This document shows positions 1 through 8,760 of a stretch of DNA of 64,000 nucleotides, piece after piece; the first letter of the stretch is position 1; each line of letters starts with the position of its first letter. The position numbers were made by a program, and so were the translations under genes. This stretch comes from Hydrogenovibrio sp. 3SP14C1 (GTDB lineage: Bacteria; Pseudomonadota; Gammaproteobacteria; Thiomicrospirales; Thiomicrospiraceae). The stretch is from the NCBI RefSeq assembly GCF_029625905.1, contig NZ_JARTLM010000001.1, forward strand, positions 124,001 to 188,000. Direction: 5' to 3'. The notes beneath the pieces are model-generated. The model had not been told where the DNA came from. It searched no databases and saw nothing but the letters and a program-made list of their open reading frames with translations.

Positions 1-303
1 TTGGGCATTGGGCTGGCCTTAGATGATTTTGGCACTGGCATGTCTTCTTTTGAATACCTTAAAAGCCTCCCTTTTGATGTGATTAAAATTGATGGTAGCT
101 TTGTGAAAGATATGCATTCAGATCCGAGCGACAAAGCTGTTATTCGTTATATTCAGGAAATCAGTGCTTTACGAAACCAAGAAACCGTCGCAGAATATGT
201 TGAAACTCAACAGGATGTGGACGTTTTAACCGAGATTGGAATTACCTATGGCCAAGGCTATTTCTTAGGCCGCCCGAAACCTCTTACGGAATGGTTGACT
301 TAA
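1..303 (+). CDS. EAL-domain protein, C-terminal fragment (cut by window edge)
   Basis: This is the last 100 residues of a c-di-GMP phosphodiesterase-type EAL domain; the rest lies before the window. Visible EAL motifs are DDFGTG near residue 9, KIDGSFV near residue 29, EYVET near residue 64 and GQGYFLGRP near residue 84. The DDFGTG aspartates and the EYVET glutamate match metal-binding and catalytic positions of active EAL proteins, so this half looks intact. The EAL signature itself and any N-terminal sensor or GGDEF domain cannot be seen. The next gene starts 9 bases after the stop, so the two may be cotranscribed. Confidence 0.9.
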   Translation: MGIGLALDDFGTGMSSFEYLKSLPFDVIKIDGSFVKDMHSDPSDKAVIRYIQEISALRNQETVAEYVETQQDVDVLTEIGITYGQGYFLGRPKPLTEWLT

Positions 304-312
304 AGGATATTT

Positions 313-1713
313 ATGCTGATTCGATTACTGCTTTACTTTATGCTCGGACTGTTTTTGATCTGGTTTTTTAACGGCGGACTAGAAAAAATAATGACCCCGC
401 CAAGCGATCTATCAAGCATTCCAGAACAACAAAAGCCCTATCAAAAAACACCAACGGCGAAGCCCTTGACGCCGTCTATGGCAAAAGCACAAGAACGCGA
501 GGCTAGGTTGTACCTGAACCGCCTTCGTCAAAGCGTACAGCTTACCCCGTTACAATACAACACAGCGTTGTCGAATGCGGCGCATCAACATGCAAGCTAT
601 TCTTCACTAAACAATATTCAAAGCCATGAAGAACGTCCCAACTTACCCGGGTTCAGTGGCCAAACGCCGACAACGCGCGCTTTCACAGCCGGCTATCAAA
701 GCCCCGTTGCAGAAGTCATCGCCTACAATCATCGCCGCCCACACCCCTTTATTGATGATTTGATGTCAGCGATTTATCATCGCCTATCTTTGTTGAGCAT
801 GACCCAAGATCAAATCGGTATCGGCATCGCGGGTGATGGGAAGGGAACGGTCAACTCAAGTCTAACGGCCTTACTGGGCAATCAAACATTAAATGCCTTA
901 TGCCAATCACCGCCCTCTCCTCAGCCCGGAACCTATTACTACCAGGACGTATGTCAAAACAATCGTCCCGTTTCAAAACGGGATTACGATAAAGCCTTAA
1001 ACCAAGTGGCCAAACAAAACCCCAAACTCATTGTCTGGCCGAAACCAGGTGGAGACGTTTCTCCGGTTTTTTATGAAGAATCGCCCGACCCTTTACCGGA
1101 ATGCAATGTTTCAGGTTACCCGGTTCACTTACAGATTAACCCCATTTATGCCGGGCGTATCGAACTTTTGAATGAAACCTTTAAAGTCTTTGAGCAAAAA
1201 AATGGCGAAATGATTCCCATCGTCCCCCAAACCATTTTCGACAATCAAAGCAACCCGGTCACGGCACTGAACGCACTAAAAGCCCATTTAAAATCGTCTT
1301 CTAAAAAAGATCGCTGGATTGCTTTTTTCCCAAAACACCGTTTGAACTGGAACAGCCACTATCAAGCGGAAATTCAATATAAAGAAGACGGACAGCGCAA
1401 AACGAAACGCTGGCAATTTACCACTCAAAACCAGCCAGGCCTGGTCACTTTTACGGCTGAAAAAGGGCAACAACAGACGCTTAACATAAAAAAAGGACAA
1501 ACCTACACCCTGTATTTCCCACCCAGCCAATGCAAAATGGCATCAACCATTGTGATGCGCAAACAAATCCCCAAATCGATCGATGTCAGCAGCCGTTTTA
1601 TTGACGGTGAAACCATTCAGGTCACATTGAATGCCGCCCCATTTGGGGGGGCTTTTTCCATTGCCTATGGTCCTAGCCAAACCTTGATACGGTTTGAAAT
1701 TGAAACCGATTAG
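313..1713 (+). CDS. Membrane-anchored CAP-domain (SCP-like) protein
   Basis: This 466-residue protein has an N-terminal hydrophobic segment (about residues 2-20) that should act as a signal anchor, then a proline-rich linker. A CAP/SCP-like domain follows (about 60-200), recognised from the helix around LYLNRLRQSVQLTPLQYN, then AAHQHASYSS and a later HEE. The remainder, about 230-466, is a beta-rich region I do not recognise. CAP proteins are secreted or envelope proteins of varied, often unknown, function. It begins right after the EAL gene. One copy of the CCAGGCCTGG palindrome lies in its 3' part (1435-1444), encoding PGL. Confidence 0.75.
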   Translation: MLIRLLLYFMLGLFLIWFFNGGLEKIMTPPSDLSSIPEQQKPYQKTPTAKPLTPSMAKAQEREARLYLNRLRQSVQLTPLQYNTALSNAAHQHASYSSLNNIQSHEERPNLPGFSGQTPTTRAFTAGYQSPVAEVIAYNHRRPHPFIDDLMSAIYHRLSLLSMTQDQIGIGIAGDGKGTVNSSLTALLGNQTLNALCQSPPSPQPGTYYYQDVCQNNRPVSKRDYDKALNQVAKQNPKLIVWPKPGGDVSPVFYEESPDPLPECNVSGYPVHLQINPIYAGRIELLNETFKVFEQKNGEMIPIVPQTIFDNQSNPVTALNALKAHLKSSSKKDRWIAFFPKHRLNWNSHYQAEIQYKEDGQRKTKRWQFTTQNQPGLVTFTAEKGQQQTLNIKKGQTYTLYFPPSQCKMASTIVMRKQIPKSIDVSSRFIDGETIQVTLNAAPFGGAFSIAYGPSQTLIRFEIETD

Positions 1714-1759
1714 GAAGAGGTTTCCTCTCTTGTTAATCTTGTTGCGCTAGAATAGGACT

Positions 1760-3892
1760 ATGACTCACACCTCTTCTGACTTAAAAAACTGGTCTCAACA
1801 GCTTCACAATACCCTGACGTTTCATCGTCATCGAGCCTGCTTGGTCTTAAGTGGCGAATTCAGCTGGCAGCAGCAGATGTTGAACACTTTAATTCAGACA
1901 GGCACAAAAGGGATCTTTATTGGTACCCACTCCTTACACTCCCAAGCCGAAGCCACCCACCCTAAACAGCTCAAATTGTTGCTGGGCCAGGAAACCGACT
2001 TCGCCATTTTTCGCGCCGAAGAAGGCATTGAAGCCGACGCACTTGGGATTGTCAGCGGTATGATTCGAGCCGGTGGACTGTGTATTATCTGTTTGCCGGA
2101 TCAGACCACATTTGAAGACTTACCGAACCCGCTACTAAAACACGTCTTAAACTTTCCCCTAACCCCGAATGACAGCTTACAAGGGTTTAACCGCTATCTT
2201 TGGCAAGCATTACAACAAACTGCCTTATGGTGTACACCTCATGAACCCTTGCCAGATTTATCGACCTTAAAGCCGGCCAAAGAAGTTTCGGCCTGGCAAG
2301 GAAATAGAACCCCTGATCAAATCGATGCCTTGGAAGCCATTCACCATGTCGCTTATGGTCACCGAAAGCGACCATTGGTACTGACAGCGGATCGAGGGCG
2401 GGGGAAATCCACCGCTTTGGGGTTGGCGTGTATTGAGCTGATACGGTCGGGAAAAAAACGCATCACTTTGACAGCTGCCCGACTGACGCAAGTCCAGATG
2501 GCATTTAAGGCCATTGAAGAACAAACAGATGCTTTGACTTATAACGGCTTCGAATGCGTTGAAAAACGCCCAGGCCTGGTGGTTTTTCAACACAACGATC
2601 AGCTTTACCGTATTGAATTCAAAGCGCCGGATGACTTGATTGCCTCAGATTATACCAGCGACATTCTGATGGTCGATGAATCTGCTCATTTGCCATTACC
2701 GATGTTAAAACAACTTTTGAAGCTTTATTCTCGCACCGTTCTGGCCACCACCCAACAAGGCTACGAAGGGTCTGGGAGAGGCTTTCAACTCAAGCTTTCA
2801 CACTACTTAAGTCAACACTATCCTGGCTGGAAACATCTAAAACTCAATACTCCGATTCGTTGGCATGCCCAAGACCCTTTAGAAAAAGGAATCAACCAGC
2901 TTTTATTATTAGAAAACGATCCGCCAACGATTGAGACGCTTCATGCATCATCCAGCGGTGGTTGCCAAATACAACGATGTTCTGTCTTGTCGCTATTACA
3001 ATCAGCAGAGGGAAAAGCGCGTCTCAAACAAATTTTTCAGCTGTTAACACAAGCCCATTACCAAACACGACCGAATGATTTAATGCAAATCCTAGAAGTG
3101 CCCAACCAACAACTCTGGGTTGCACAAGCCGATAACAAAGTCATTGGCGTGTTATTGGCTGTTGAAGAAGGGGAATTGCCAACGGATTTGGCTGAAAATA
3201 GGCGTTTACAAGGCCATTTGTGTCCTCAGCTACTAACGAAAAACACAGCAGATCGCTCTTGGCTTGCTCTCAAAACATTGCGCATTCAACGTGTGGCCGT
3301 GCAATTGGACACTCAGCAACAAGGCATTGGCACCCAATTGGTGAGTGACTTTTTGCAAGCAAATCAAACCGATTACGATTGTGTCACCACCAGTTATGGC
3401 GCCACGCCGGAACTGATCCAGTTTTGGCGCAAAAACCATTTCAAGCCCCTGCACTTAGGCCTCAAACGAGATAAAGCCAGTGGCATGCACTCTTTAGTGA
3501 TGTGTCAGCCGTTTTCTGCCACGGCAAAAGCCCTGACAAAATCGACTTTATCAACTTTTCAAACTCAATTTGCTTGGAATCTGACCGATAGCTTTAAAGA
3601 CTTGGAACCCGCTTTAGCCATTGCGATTTTGCAGGGAGGAAACTTCCCCAACACCACTTTCCCTAAAGGGTATTTGCAGCAGCAACCGTATGAATCGGTC
3701 GCTTTTGCACTTCGTGACTGGACGTTAGCGCATATCGACCAGATTAAAGTAACCCCATTAATGGAAAGTTGGGTTGAAAAAGTATTGCAAACACACCCTT
3801 GGCAACAGGTGTGTTTAAAGGAAAAATTGAATCGTAAAGCGCTGGAAATTGAATTTAAAGCTTGGTTAAAATCCGTCCTTCAGGCGCATTAA
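1760..3892 (+). CDS. tmcA: tRNA(Met) cytidine acetyltransferase TmcA
   Basis: This 710-residue protein would make N4-acetylcytidine at the wobble base of elongator tRNA-Met, using acetyl-CoA and ATP or GTP. The N-terminal part (about 1-180) matches the DUF1726 region. The RNA-helicase-like ATPase module has Walker A GRGKST near residue 214 and a Walker B-like DESAHLP near residue 310. A GNAT acetyltransferase domain follows near residue 515 (RIQRVAV followed by QQQGIGTQLV), and a C-terminal tRNA-binding tail ends the protein. Length fits the family. An AGGA lies just before the ATG. It converges on purU with a 6-base gap and carries a CCAGGCCTGG palindrome at 2570-2579. Confidence 0.93.
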   Translation: MTHTSSDLKNWSQQLHNTLTFHRHRACLVLSGEFSWQQQMLNTLIQTGTKGIFIGTHSLHSQAEATHPKQLKLLLGQETDFAIFRAEEGIEADALGIVSGMIRAGGLCIICLPDQTTFEDLPNPLLKHVLNFPLTPNDSLQGFNRYLWQALQQTALWCTPHEPLPDLSTLKPAKEVSAWQGNRTPDQIDALEAIHHVAYGHRKRPLVLTADRGRGKSTALGLACIELIRSGKKRITLTAARLTQVQMAFKAIEEQTDALTYNGFECVEKRPGLVVFQHNDQLYRIEFKAPDDLIASDYTSDILMVDESAHLPLPMLKQLLKLYSRTVLATTQQGYEGSGRGFQLKLSHYLSQHYPGWKHLKLNTPIRWHAQDPLEKGINQLLLLENDPPTIETLHASSSGGCQIQRCSVLSLLQSAEGKARLKQIFQLLTQAHYQTRPNDLMQILEVPNQQLWVAQADNKVIGVLLAVEEGELPTDLAENRRLQGHLCPQLLTKNTADRSWLALKTLRIQRVAVQLDTQQQGIGTQLVSDFLQANQTDYDCVTTSYGATPELIQFWRKNHFKPLHLGLKRDKASGMHSLVMCQPFSATAKALTKSTLSTFQTQFAWNLTDSFKDLEPALAIAILQGGNFPNTTFPKGYLQQQPYESVAFALRDWTLAHIDQIKVTPLMESWVEKVLQTHPWQQVCLKEKLNRKALEIEFKAWLKSVLQAH

Positions 3893-3898
3893 ACGTTA

Positions 3899-4756
3899 TT
3901 AGTTATCGAATACTACGGTTTTGTTGCCATGAATCAACACCCGGTCTTCCAAGTGATAACGTAAACCGCGAGACAGCACGGTTTTTTCAACATCACGCCC
4001 TAAACGGCGCATATCGTCAATGCTGTGCGAATGACTGACTCGAATCACATCCTGCTCAATAATTGGCCCGGCATCCAATTCTTCCGTTACATAATGACAG
4101 GTAGCACCAATCAATTTAACACCACGCTCATAAGCTTGGTGATACGGCTTAGCCCCGACAAAAGACGGTAGGAAACTGTGGTGGATATTAATCACCCGAC
4201 CCGAATAATCCTGGCACATTTGTGGTGGCAGAATTTGCATATAACGCGCCAACACAATGACATCGACATCGTATTGCGCCACCAATTCTTGGGATTTCGC
4301 AAACGCTTCGGGCTTGGTCTCTGGCGTCACCGGAACATGGTGGAATGGAATGTCATACCATTCAACCATTCGACGTAAATCATCATGATTTGCAATGACG
4401 CAAGCCACTTCTCCCGGCAAATCATCTTCATGCCAGCGATACAACAAATCGGCTAAACAATGCGATTCTTTTGAGGCGAACAATGCGATTTTTTTCGGTT
4501 GATCAGAATCAGTGACTTGCCAATCCATCTCAAACTCTTCAGCAATCGCCGCAAATTTCGTTTTAAAGCCTTCCAGATCATTATTTAAAGAGGATGCTAA
4601 AATTTCATGGCGCATAAAAAACCACTTATTCAAAACATCGGTATGATGATTGGCCTCAATAATCGACCCGCCTTCCGAAGCGATGAATCCAGCGACTTTG
4701 GCAACAATCCCCACTTGATCCGGGCAAGAAATGATTAAACGAAAAACACGATTCAT
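3899..4756 (-). CDS. purU: Formyltetrahydrofolate deformylase
   Basis: This 285-residue enzyme hydrolyses 10-formyltetrahydrofolate to tetrahydrofolate and formate. An N-terminal ACT domain (about residues 4-80, beginning RVFRLIISCPDQVGIVAKVA) is followed by a formyl-transferase fold with INIHHSFLPSF and GAKPYHQAYERGVK, the family signature that carries the catalytic His and Asp region. The gene faces away from xth. The window also holds purT, which consumes formate in purine synthesis, so PurU and PurT could form a formate-linked pair, though they lie 37 kb apart. Confidence 0.95.
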   Translation of the reverse strand: MNRVFRLIISCPDQVGIVAKVAGFIASEGGSIIEANHHTDVLNKWFFMRHEILASSLNNDLEGFKTKFAAIAEEFEMDWQVTDSDQPKKIALFASKESHCLADLLYRWHEDDLPGEVACVIANHDDLRRMVEWYDIPFHHVPVTPETKPEAFAKSQELVAQYDVDVIVLARYMQILPPQMCQDYSGRVINIHHSFLPSFVGAKPYHQAYERGVKLIGATCHYVTEELDAGPIIEQDVIRVSHSHSIDDMRRLGRDVEKTVLSRGLRYHLEDRVLIHGNKTVVFDN

Positions 4757-4849
4757 AATAAATTCTCAAATCAGCGCTAAGCTATTAAATAAAAAAAGGT
4801 ATTTTAGCAAATTCCACCCGGTTCAGCATAAAGAACATAGAAACGGCTA

Positions 4850-4876
4850 AAAAACACCCTGGCCTGGGTGTTTTTC
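4850..4876. terminator. Symmetric terminator-like hairpin between divergent genes
   Basis: Arms AAAAACACCC (4850-4859) and GGGTGTTTTT (4866-4875) pair perfectly around the loop TGGCCT, with an A run on one side and a T run on the other. It therefore reads as an intrinsic terminator on both strands. Its place is odd, because purU and xth both point away from it. The stem-loop contains CCTGGCCTGG, one base off the iterated palindrome of this window. Confidence 0.7.
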
Positions 4877-4884
4877 TTTAAGTC

Positions 4885-4893
4885 TGTTATACT
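4885..4893 (+). promoter_or_regulatory. Candidate extended -10 promoter of xth
   Basis: TGTTATACT forms an extended -10 element (TGn plus TATACT) about 45 bases before the xth ATG. No good -35 is present, because that position falls in the terminator-like hairpin. Extended -10 promoters can work without a -35 box. This is a pattern match only. Confidence 0.4.
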
Positions 4894-4936
4894 TTTATCT
4901 TTATTAATTTTATTTATTATTACAACTCAATCCCTT

Positions 4937-5758
4937 ATGAAAATTGTCTCTTTTAACGTCAACAGCGTGCGGATGCGAATACATCAATTGCAAGCGCTGA
5001 CTGATTCGTATGCACCCGACATCATCGGCTTGCAAGAAACCAAAGTTCAAGACCATGAATTCCCGTTAGCAGACATCGAAGCCATGGGCTATCATGCAAT
5101 TTATATGGGTCAAAAAACCCATTATGGCGTCGCCATTCTGTATAAAAAAACACTCACTTTGAAAGCAAGCCAGTATGGTTGGCCGCACGATGGCGAAGAG
5201 GCGCAAAAGCGGATGATTATGGCCGACTTCGAAGATTCAGATGGCAATGAAGTGCGCGTAGTGAATGGGTATTTCCCACAAGGGGAAAACCGTAGCCATC
5301 CGATTAAATTCCCGGCAAAAGAAGCCTTTTATCAAGACTTGATGACCTACTTAAAAGAAGACTGTTCTCCTGAACAAAACTTGGTGGTCATCGGGGATTT
5401 TAATATTTCCCCCCAAGATAAAGACATCGGCATTGGCGAACCCAACCGTAAACGTTGGTTAAGAGAGGGTAAAACCAGCTTCTTGCCAGAAGAGCGTGAA
5501 TGGTGGGCCACACTGCTTGACTGGGGGCTGCAGGACACGTATCGAAAAATTCACCCGGAAGAAGACCGTATTTTCAGCTGGTTTGATTACCGCTCTAAAG
5601 GCTTTGATGCCGAACCGAAGCGCGGACTCAGAATTGATACCGTACTGGCGACCCCGTGTTTAACCGAAAAGGCTGTCGACAGTGGTGTTGCTTACGATAT
5701 CCGTGGAATGGAAAAACCATCTGACCACGCACCGGTCTGGACCGAATTTAAATTTTAA
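4937..5758 (+). CDS. xth: Exodeoxyribonuclease III
   Basis: This 273-residue Mg-dependent endonuclease/exonuclease/phosphatase-fold enzyme acts in base-excision repair as an AP endonuclease and 3'-phosphatase/exonuclease. Visible family motifs are MKIVSFNVNSVR at the N-terminus, LQETK (the metal-binding Glu), GDFNISPQD, RIDTVLAT and SDHAPVW (the catalytic Asp-His). A longer frame extends upstream to 4868, but it begins inside the hairpin at 4850-4876 and adds a hydrophobic leader unlike the family. I therefore place the start at the ATG at 4937, where homologues begin. Confidence 0.93.
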   Translation: MKIVSFNVNSVRMRIHQLQALTDSYAPDIIGLQETKVQDHEFPLADIEAMGYHAIYMGQKTHYGVAILYKKTLTLKASQYGWPHDGEEAQKRMIMADFEDSDGNEVRVVNGYFPQGENRSHPIKFPAKEAFYQDLMTYLKEDCSPEQNLVVIGDFNISPQDKDIGIGEPNRKRWLREGKTSFLPEEREWWATLLDWGLQDTYRKIHPEEDRIFSWFDYRSKGFDAEPKRGLRIDTVLATPCLTEKAVDSGVAYDIRGMEKPSDHAPVWTEFKF

Positions 5759-5790
5759 CCCCCGTCGCTGAAAACAGCTTAGGAATCAAC

Positions 5791-6486
5791 ATGTTTCAAA
5801 CTGCGTTGCAACCAATGACCGTTGAGCAAACGGAAAAATTAACAGAAAACACCCTGTTATTATTATTGCGACCGTCTAAGGAATTTATCTACCACGGCGG
5901 ACAATACGTCATGCTCGGGCTGGTACCAACTGACCTCAAACCCTTCTCCATTGCCTCTTCCAGTCGAACGGACGGATTGATTGAACTCCACATTCGTAAC
6001 CAAGACAATTCTCAATGGATGCAGGACTTGTTTGCGCTTCAACCAGGCACGAACGTTTACATTGACGGACCAAATAATCAATATGAACTGGATCCGATTG
6101 AAACACTGAAAAAGCACACTATTATTTTAGTGGCCGGCGGAACAGGCTTTGCACCAATGAAAGCGTTGTTGGATGAGTTGCTCCAACAAAAAGAAGCAGA
6201 TGCTTTGTCGATTGAATTTTACTGGGGTGCAAGAAGTGATGAGGATTTATATTTGAATCAGGACATGCAAAAATTGGCAGAATCACACCCAAATATTCGC
6301 TATATTTCGAGTGTCTCGGGAGACTTTGCTGAACACCCAGATCAACGCGGCATTCATCATAAAGTTCTGCAAGATCACTCGGATTTAAGCCAAGCTCGAG
6401 TCTACCTATGTGGTCCATGGCCGATGGTAGAATCTGCGAAAGCCAGTTTCGTCGAAGCGGGACTTGCGCCAGACGCTTTCAACTAA
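5791..6486 (+). CDS. NAD(P)H-flavin reductase family protein
   Basis: This 231-residue ferredoxin-reductase-fold protein resembles Fre (NAD(P)H:flavin reductase) and the reductase parts of oxygenases. The FAD-binding barrel contains KPFSIASSS (the PxS flavin motif) near residue 50. The nucleotide-binding domain contains VAGGTGFAPMKALLDELL near residue 112 and ends with the CGPWPMV motif typical of the family. There is no iron-sulfur domain. It follows xth by 32 bases with SD AGGA and may be cotranscribed. The substrate is not readable from sequence, so free flavin reduction is the default guess. Confidence 0.82.
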   Translation: MFQTALQPMTVEQTEKLTENTLLLLLRPSKEFIYHGGQYVMLGLVPTDLKPFSIASSSRTDGLIELHIRNQDNSQWMQDLFALQPGTNVYIDGPNNQYELDPIETLKKHTIILVAGGTGFAPMKALLDELLQQKEADALSIEFYWGARSDEDLYLNQDMQKLAESHPNIRYISSVSGDFAEHPDQRGIHHKVLQDHSDLSQARVYLCGPWPMVESAKASFVEAGLAPDAFN

Positions 6487-6499
6487 TTGCTTCGATAAT

Positions 6500-7099
6500 T
6501 TATTTCAGTTGTGCGACAAGTGCCTGTAGTGCTTTCGCGCGATGACTGATTTTGTTTTTGACCGTTTTGGGAAGTTCCGCCACAGAACACCCTTCATCTG
6601 CCATCCAAATCAACGGATCATAGCCAAACCCACCCGTTCCACTCGGCGCTTCTAAGACAGTTCCACACCATTGTCCCAGTCCAATCAACGGCGTCGGATC
6701 CTCTGAATGACGAACATATACCATGGCGCAGTAATAGCAGGCCTGGCGGTTTTCAGTCGGCACCCCATCCAATTCATCCACTAATTTTTGATTATTCAGC
6801 GAATCTGAAGCCGCTTGGCCTTGATACCCCTCGGAATACCGCGCTGAATAAATACCAGGACGCCCCTGCAAAAAATCGACTTCCAATCCTGAATCGTCCG
6901 CAATCGACGGCAATCCCGTTTTCTCACTAGCAAACCGTGCTTTGATTAAGGCATTTTCAATAAAGCTTAAGCCATCCTCAACGGCTTCTTCGGTGAAATA
7001 GCCTGATTGAGGCTGAACGGATAATGCTAAGGGCGCCAAAATCTCGCGCATTTCAGCAAGCTTTCCGGCATTTCCCGTGGCCAGAACGATTGTTTTCAT
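6500..7099 (-). CDS. rdgB: XTP/dITP diphosphatase (RdgB/HAM1 family)
   Basis: This 199-residue house-cleaning enzyme hydrolyses dITP, XTP and ITP to monophosphates, keeping damaged purines out of DNA and RNA. The N-terminal motif IVLATGNAGKLAEM binds the nucleotide. ADDSGLEVDFLQGRPGIYSA and GFGYDPLIW are also family signatures, and SHRAKAL lies at the C-terminus. The start has a GGAG Shine-Dalgarno 8 bases upstream. It converges on the flavin reductase gene. Length is standard. Confidence 0.95.
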   Translation of the reverse strand: MKTIVLATGNAGKLAEMREILAPLALSVQPQSGYFTEEAVEDGLSFIENALIKARFASEKTGLPSIADDSGLEVDFLQGRPGIYSARYSEGYQGQAASDSLNNQKLVDELDGVPTENRQACYYCAMVYVRHSEDPTPLIGLGQWCGTVLEAPSGTGGFGYDPLIWMADEGCSVAELPKTVKNKISHRAKALQALVAQLK

Positions 7100-7260
7100 A
7101 ATAAAGACTCCATTTGTTTTTGCGCGTTTTTTTGCTCCTTACTCATGAATACAAGTCGTTCCGTGCAAAAAAAGTGATAAGCATTTAGAATACAGGCATT
7201 ATACCGAAAGCATCTCGCTAGCTTAACGAAAAGCCCTCACATATTCAGTAAGGAATTACC

Positions 7261-8124
7261 ATGAAAAGTATGACTGCCTTTGCATTATCCAAACACTCTT
7301 TTGATTGGGGATCACTTACTTGGGAATTGCGTGCGGTCAATCAACGCTATCTGGAAATTCATTTAAGAATTCCAGACAGTATTAAGCCGCTGGAGATGGC
7401 GATTCGCGAACACCTCAAAAAACAGATTTCGCGTGGCAAGGTTGAAGCGACTCTTCGATTATCCATCACACAATCCGATGCAGAGTTCTGCTTGAATGAA
7501 GCCCTGCTAAAAGACCTGACTCAAGCCATTCAGACTGTCCAAATGGCACTGCCAGAAGCCACCCAAGTTAATCCTGTCGACTTGCTAAAATGGCCAGGCC
7601 TGCTGCAAAACCAAAATACTGAAACCAATGAAACCCTCAACAGCGACATCATAAATTCGCTGCAAACGGGGTTAAACGAGTTTAACCAAACCCGTTCGCG
7701 TGAAGGCGCGTCTCTTCAAAGAATCATTATCGAAAAAAGCCAAGCCATGAGAGCGTTGGTCACACAAGCACAGACATTATTGCCAGAAATACAAGCACAT
7801 TTCGCTGAACAATTGAAACACCGTATCATCGATTTAACCGATTCGTTAGATGAAGTCCGCTATCATCAAGAAATCGCAATTCAAGCGCAAAAGATGGATG
7901 TAGCTGAAGAGCTGGATCGGCTCAACACGCATTTAGATGAAGTGGAAAGATTGGTACAAACGACAGGAGTTGTGGGGCGTCGTCTAGACTTTTTAATGCA
8001 AGAATTGAATCGTGAAGCCAATACGCTTGGATCCAAATCCATCGATAGCCGCACCGCTCAAATCAGTGTAGAATTAAAGGTACTGATTGAACAAATCCGT
8101 GAGCAAATTCAAAATATTGAATAA
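7261..8124 (+). CDS. yicC: YicC-family endoribonuclease
   Basis: This 287-residue protein has both parts of the YicC family. The N-terminal part begins MKSMTAF and includes ELRAVNQRYLEIHLRIP. The C-terminal DUF1732 part includes DVAEELDRLNTHLDEVERL, then GRRLDFLMQELNREANTLGS, then a final segment that includes KVLIEQIREQIQNIE. YicC proteins are reported to be RNases involved in stationary phase and sRNA turnover. An AAGGA box precedes the ATG. It is divergent from rdgB. In many genomes yicC sits next to gmk, but here gmk is 40 kb away. Confidence 0.93.
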   Translation: MKSMTAFALSKHSFDWGSLTWELRAVNQRYLEIHLRIPDSIKPLEMAIREHLKKQISRGKVEATLRLSITQSDAEFCLNEALLKDLTQAIQTVQMALPEATQVNPVDLLKWPGLLQNQNTETNETLNSDIINSLQTGLNEFNQTRSREGASLQRIIIEKSQAMRALVTQAQTLLPEIQAHFAEQLKHRIIDLTDSLDEVRYHQEIAIQAQKMDVAEELDRLNTHLDEVERLVQTTGVVGRRLDFLMQELNREANTLGSKSIDSRTAQISVELKVLIEQIREQIQNIE

Positions 8125-8244
8125 TAAATCAAAGAGAGTGTCGTTAAACATTCCTTATTAGAGATGCCAAAACTTCTCACAACCGCTGCCTGATAGTTTT
8201 TCAGCTCATAAAGATTCTTTCTTGACCTCAATCAAGATTTTTAT

Positions 8245-8273
8245 TTGAAATTTGACTATAAGCGCAGTATAGT
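8245..8273 (+). promoter_or_regulatory. Sigma70-type promoter of the small membrane protein
   Basis: TTGAAA (8245-8250) and TATAGT (8268-8273) are separated by exactly 17 bases, each one base off the sigma70 consensus. Transcription would start near 8280, leaving a short leader before the ATG at 8317. This makes the small gene an independent transcription unit and argues against the longer frame that starts at 8245. Confidence 0.65.
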
Positions 8274-8316
8274 TCGAAATGTTGTAAGGAATCACAACTT
8301 ATCTGAGGAAAAAAAA

Positions 8317-8526
8317 ATGAACAATTTTATGAAAATGCTTGGTGTGCTTGTGGTGACGGTTGTTATCCCACTGGCAGTGATATTAGGAATCTGGGCAGGT
8401 TATCTTCCAGAATCTCTACAAGTTGGTATCGGCATGTTTGGTGTCATCGCAGCAATCGCTGTTATCGTATTGGGTCATCTGTATATGATTTACAGTGACA
8501 TCAAAACAAAGCGTTATTCAAAGTAA
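8317..8526 (+). CDS. Small two-helix membrane protein, unknown function
   Basis: This 69-residue protein has two predicted membrane helices, about residues 4-27 (MKMLGVLVVTVVIPLAVILG) and 34-57, and a short basic C-terminus ending IKTKRYSK. I do not recognise a family. The start at 8317 follows a strong GAGGAA box. It has its own promoter upstream and a strong terminator immediately downstream, so it is probably expressed alone, perhaps at a high level. An upstream TTG start is less likely because it lies in the promoter. Confidence 0.7.
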   Translation: MNNFMKMLGVLVVTVVIPLAVILGIWAGYLPESLQVGIGMFGVIAAIAVIVLGHLYMIYSDIKTKRYSK

Positions 8527-8550
8527 TCTTTCGTTGAAAATACGTGCTTA

Positions 8551-8575
8551 AAAACCCGGCCTATGCCGGGTTTTT
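8551..8575 (+). terminator. Intrinsic terminator after the small membrane gene
   Basis: Arms AAAACCCGGC (8551-8560) and GCCGGGTTTT (8565-8574) form a perfect 10-bp stem with the loop CTAT, followed by a T run. It lies 25 bases after the stop codon. Confidence 0.88.
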
Positions 8576-8619
8576 GCTTTCAATTCCAGCTATCTCTTTA
8601 GTCTTTAACGGTTTTCTCG

Positions 8620-8625
8620 TATAAT
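8620..8625 (+). promoter_or_regulatory. Candidate -10 box upstream of the PBP1a gene
   Basis: A perfect TATAAT sits about 135 bases before the start of the PBP1a gene. The best -35 at 17 bases is the weak TTTAGT (8597-8602). If used, it gives a leader of about 130 bases in which I see no known motif. Confidence 0.35.
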
Positions 8626-8760
8626 CCTTTCCTAATTTAGCTAAAAAAAGCTTTTTTGATTTTCAAAAGAGATGCGATAATCAACTCTTGGTTTAAAACT
8701 AAGCTTAGATATTGATATAACAAAGATTCCTTACATCCTGAAACGGTAAAAAACGTAACC

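Noticed and set aside
4868-4936. Longer start for xth with a hydrophobic leader
   Set aside because: It begins inside a terminator-like hairpin and adds sequence not found in exonuclease III; the ATG at 4937 fits.
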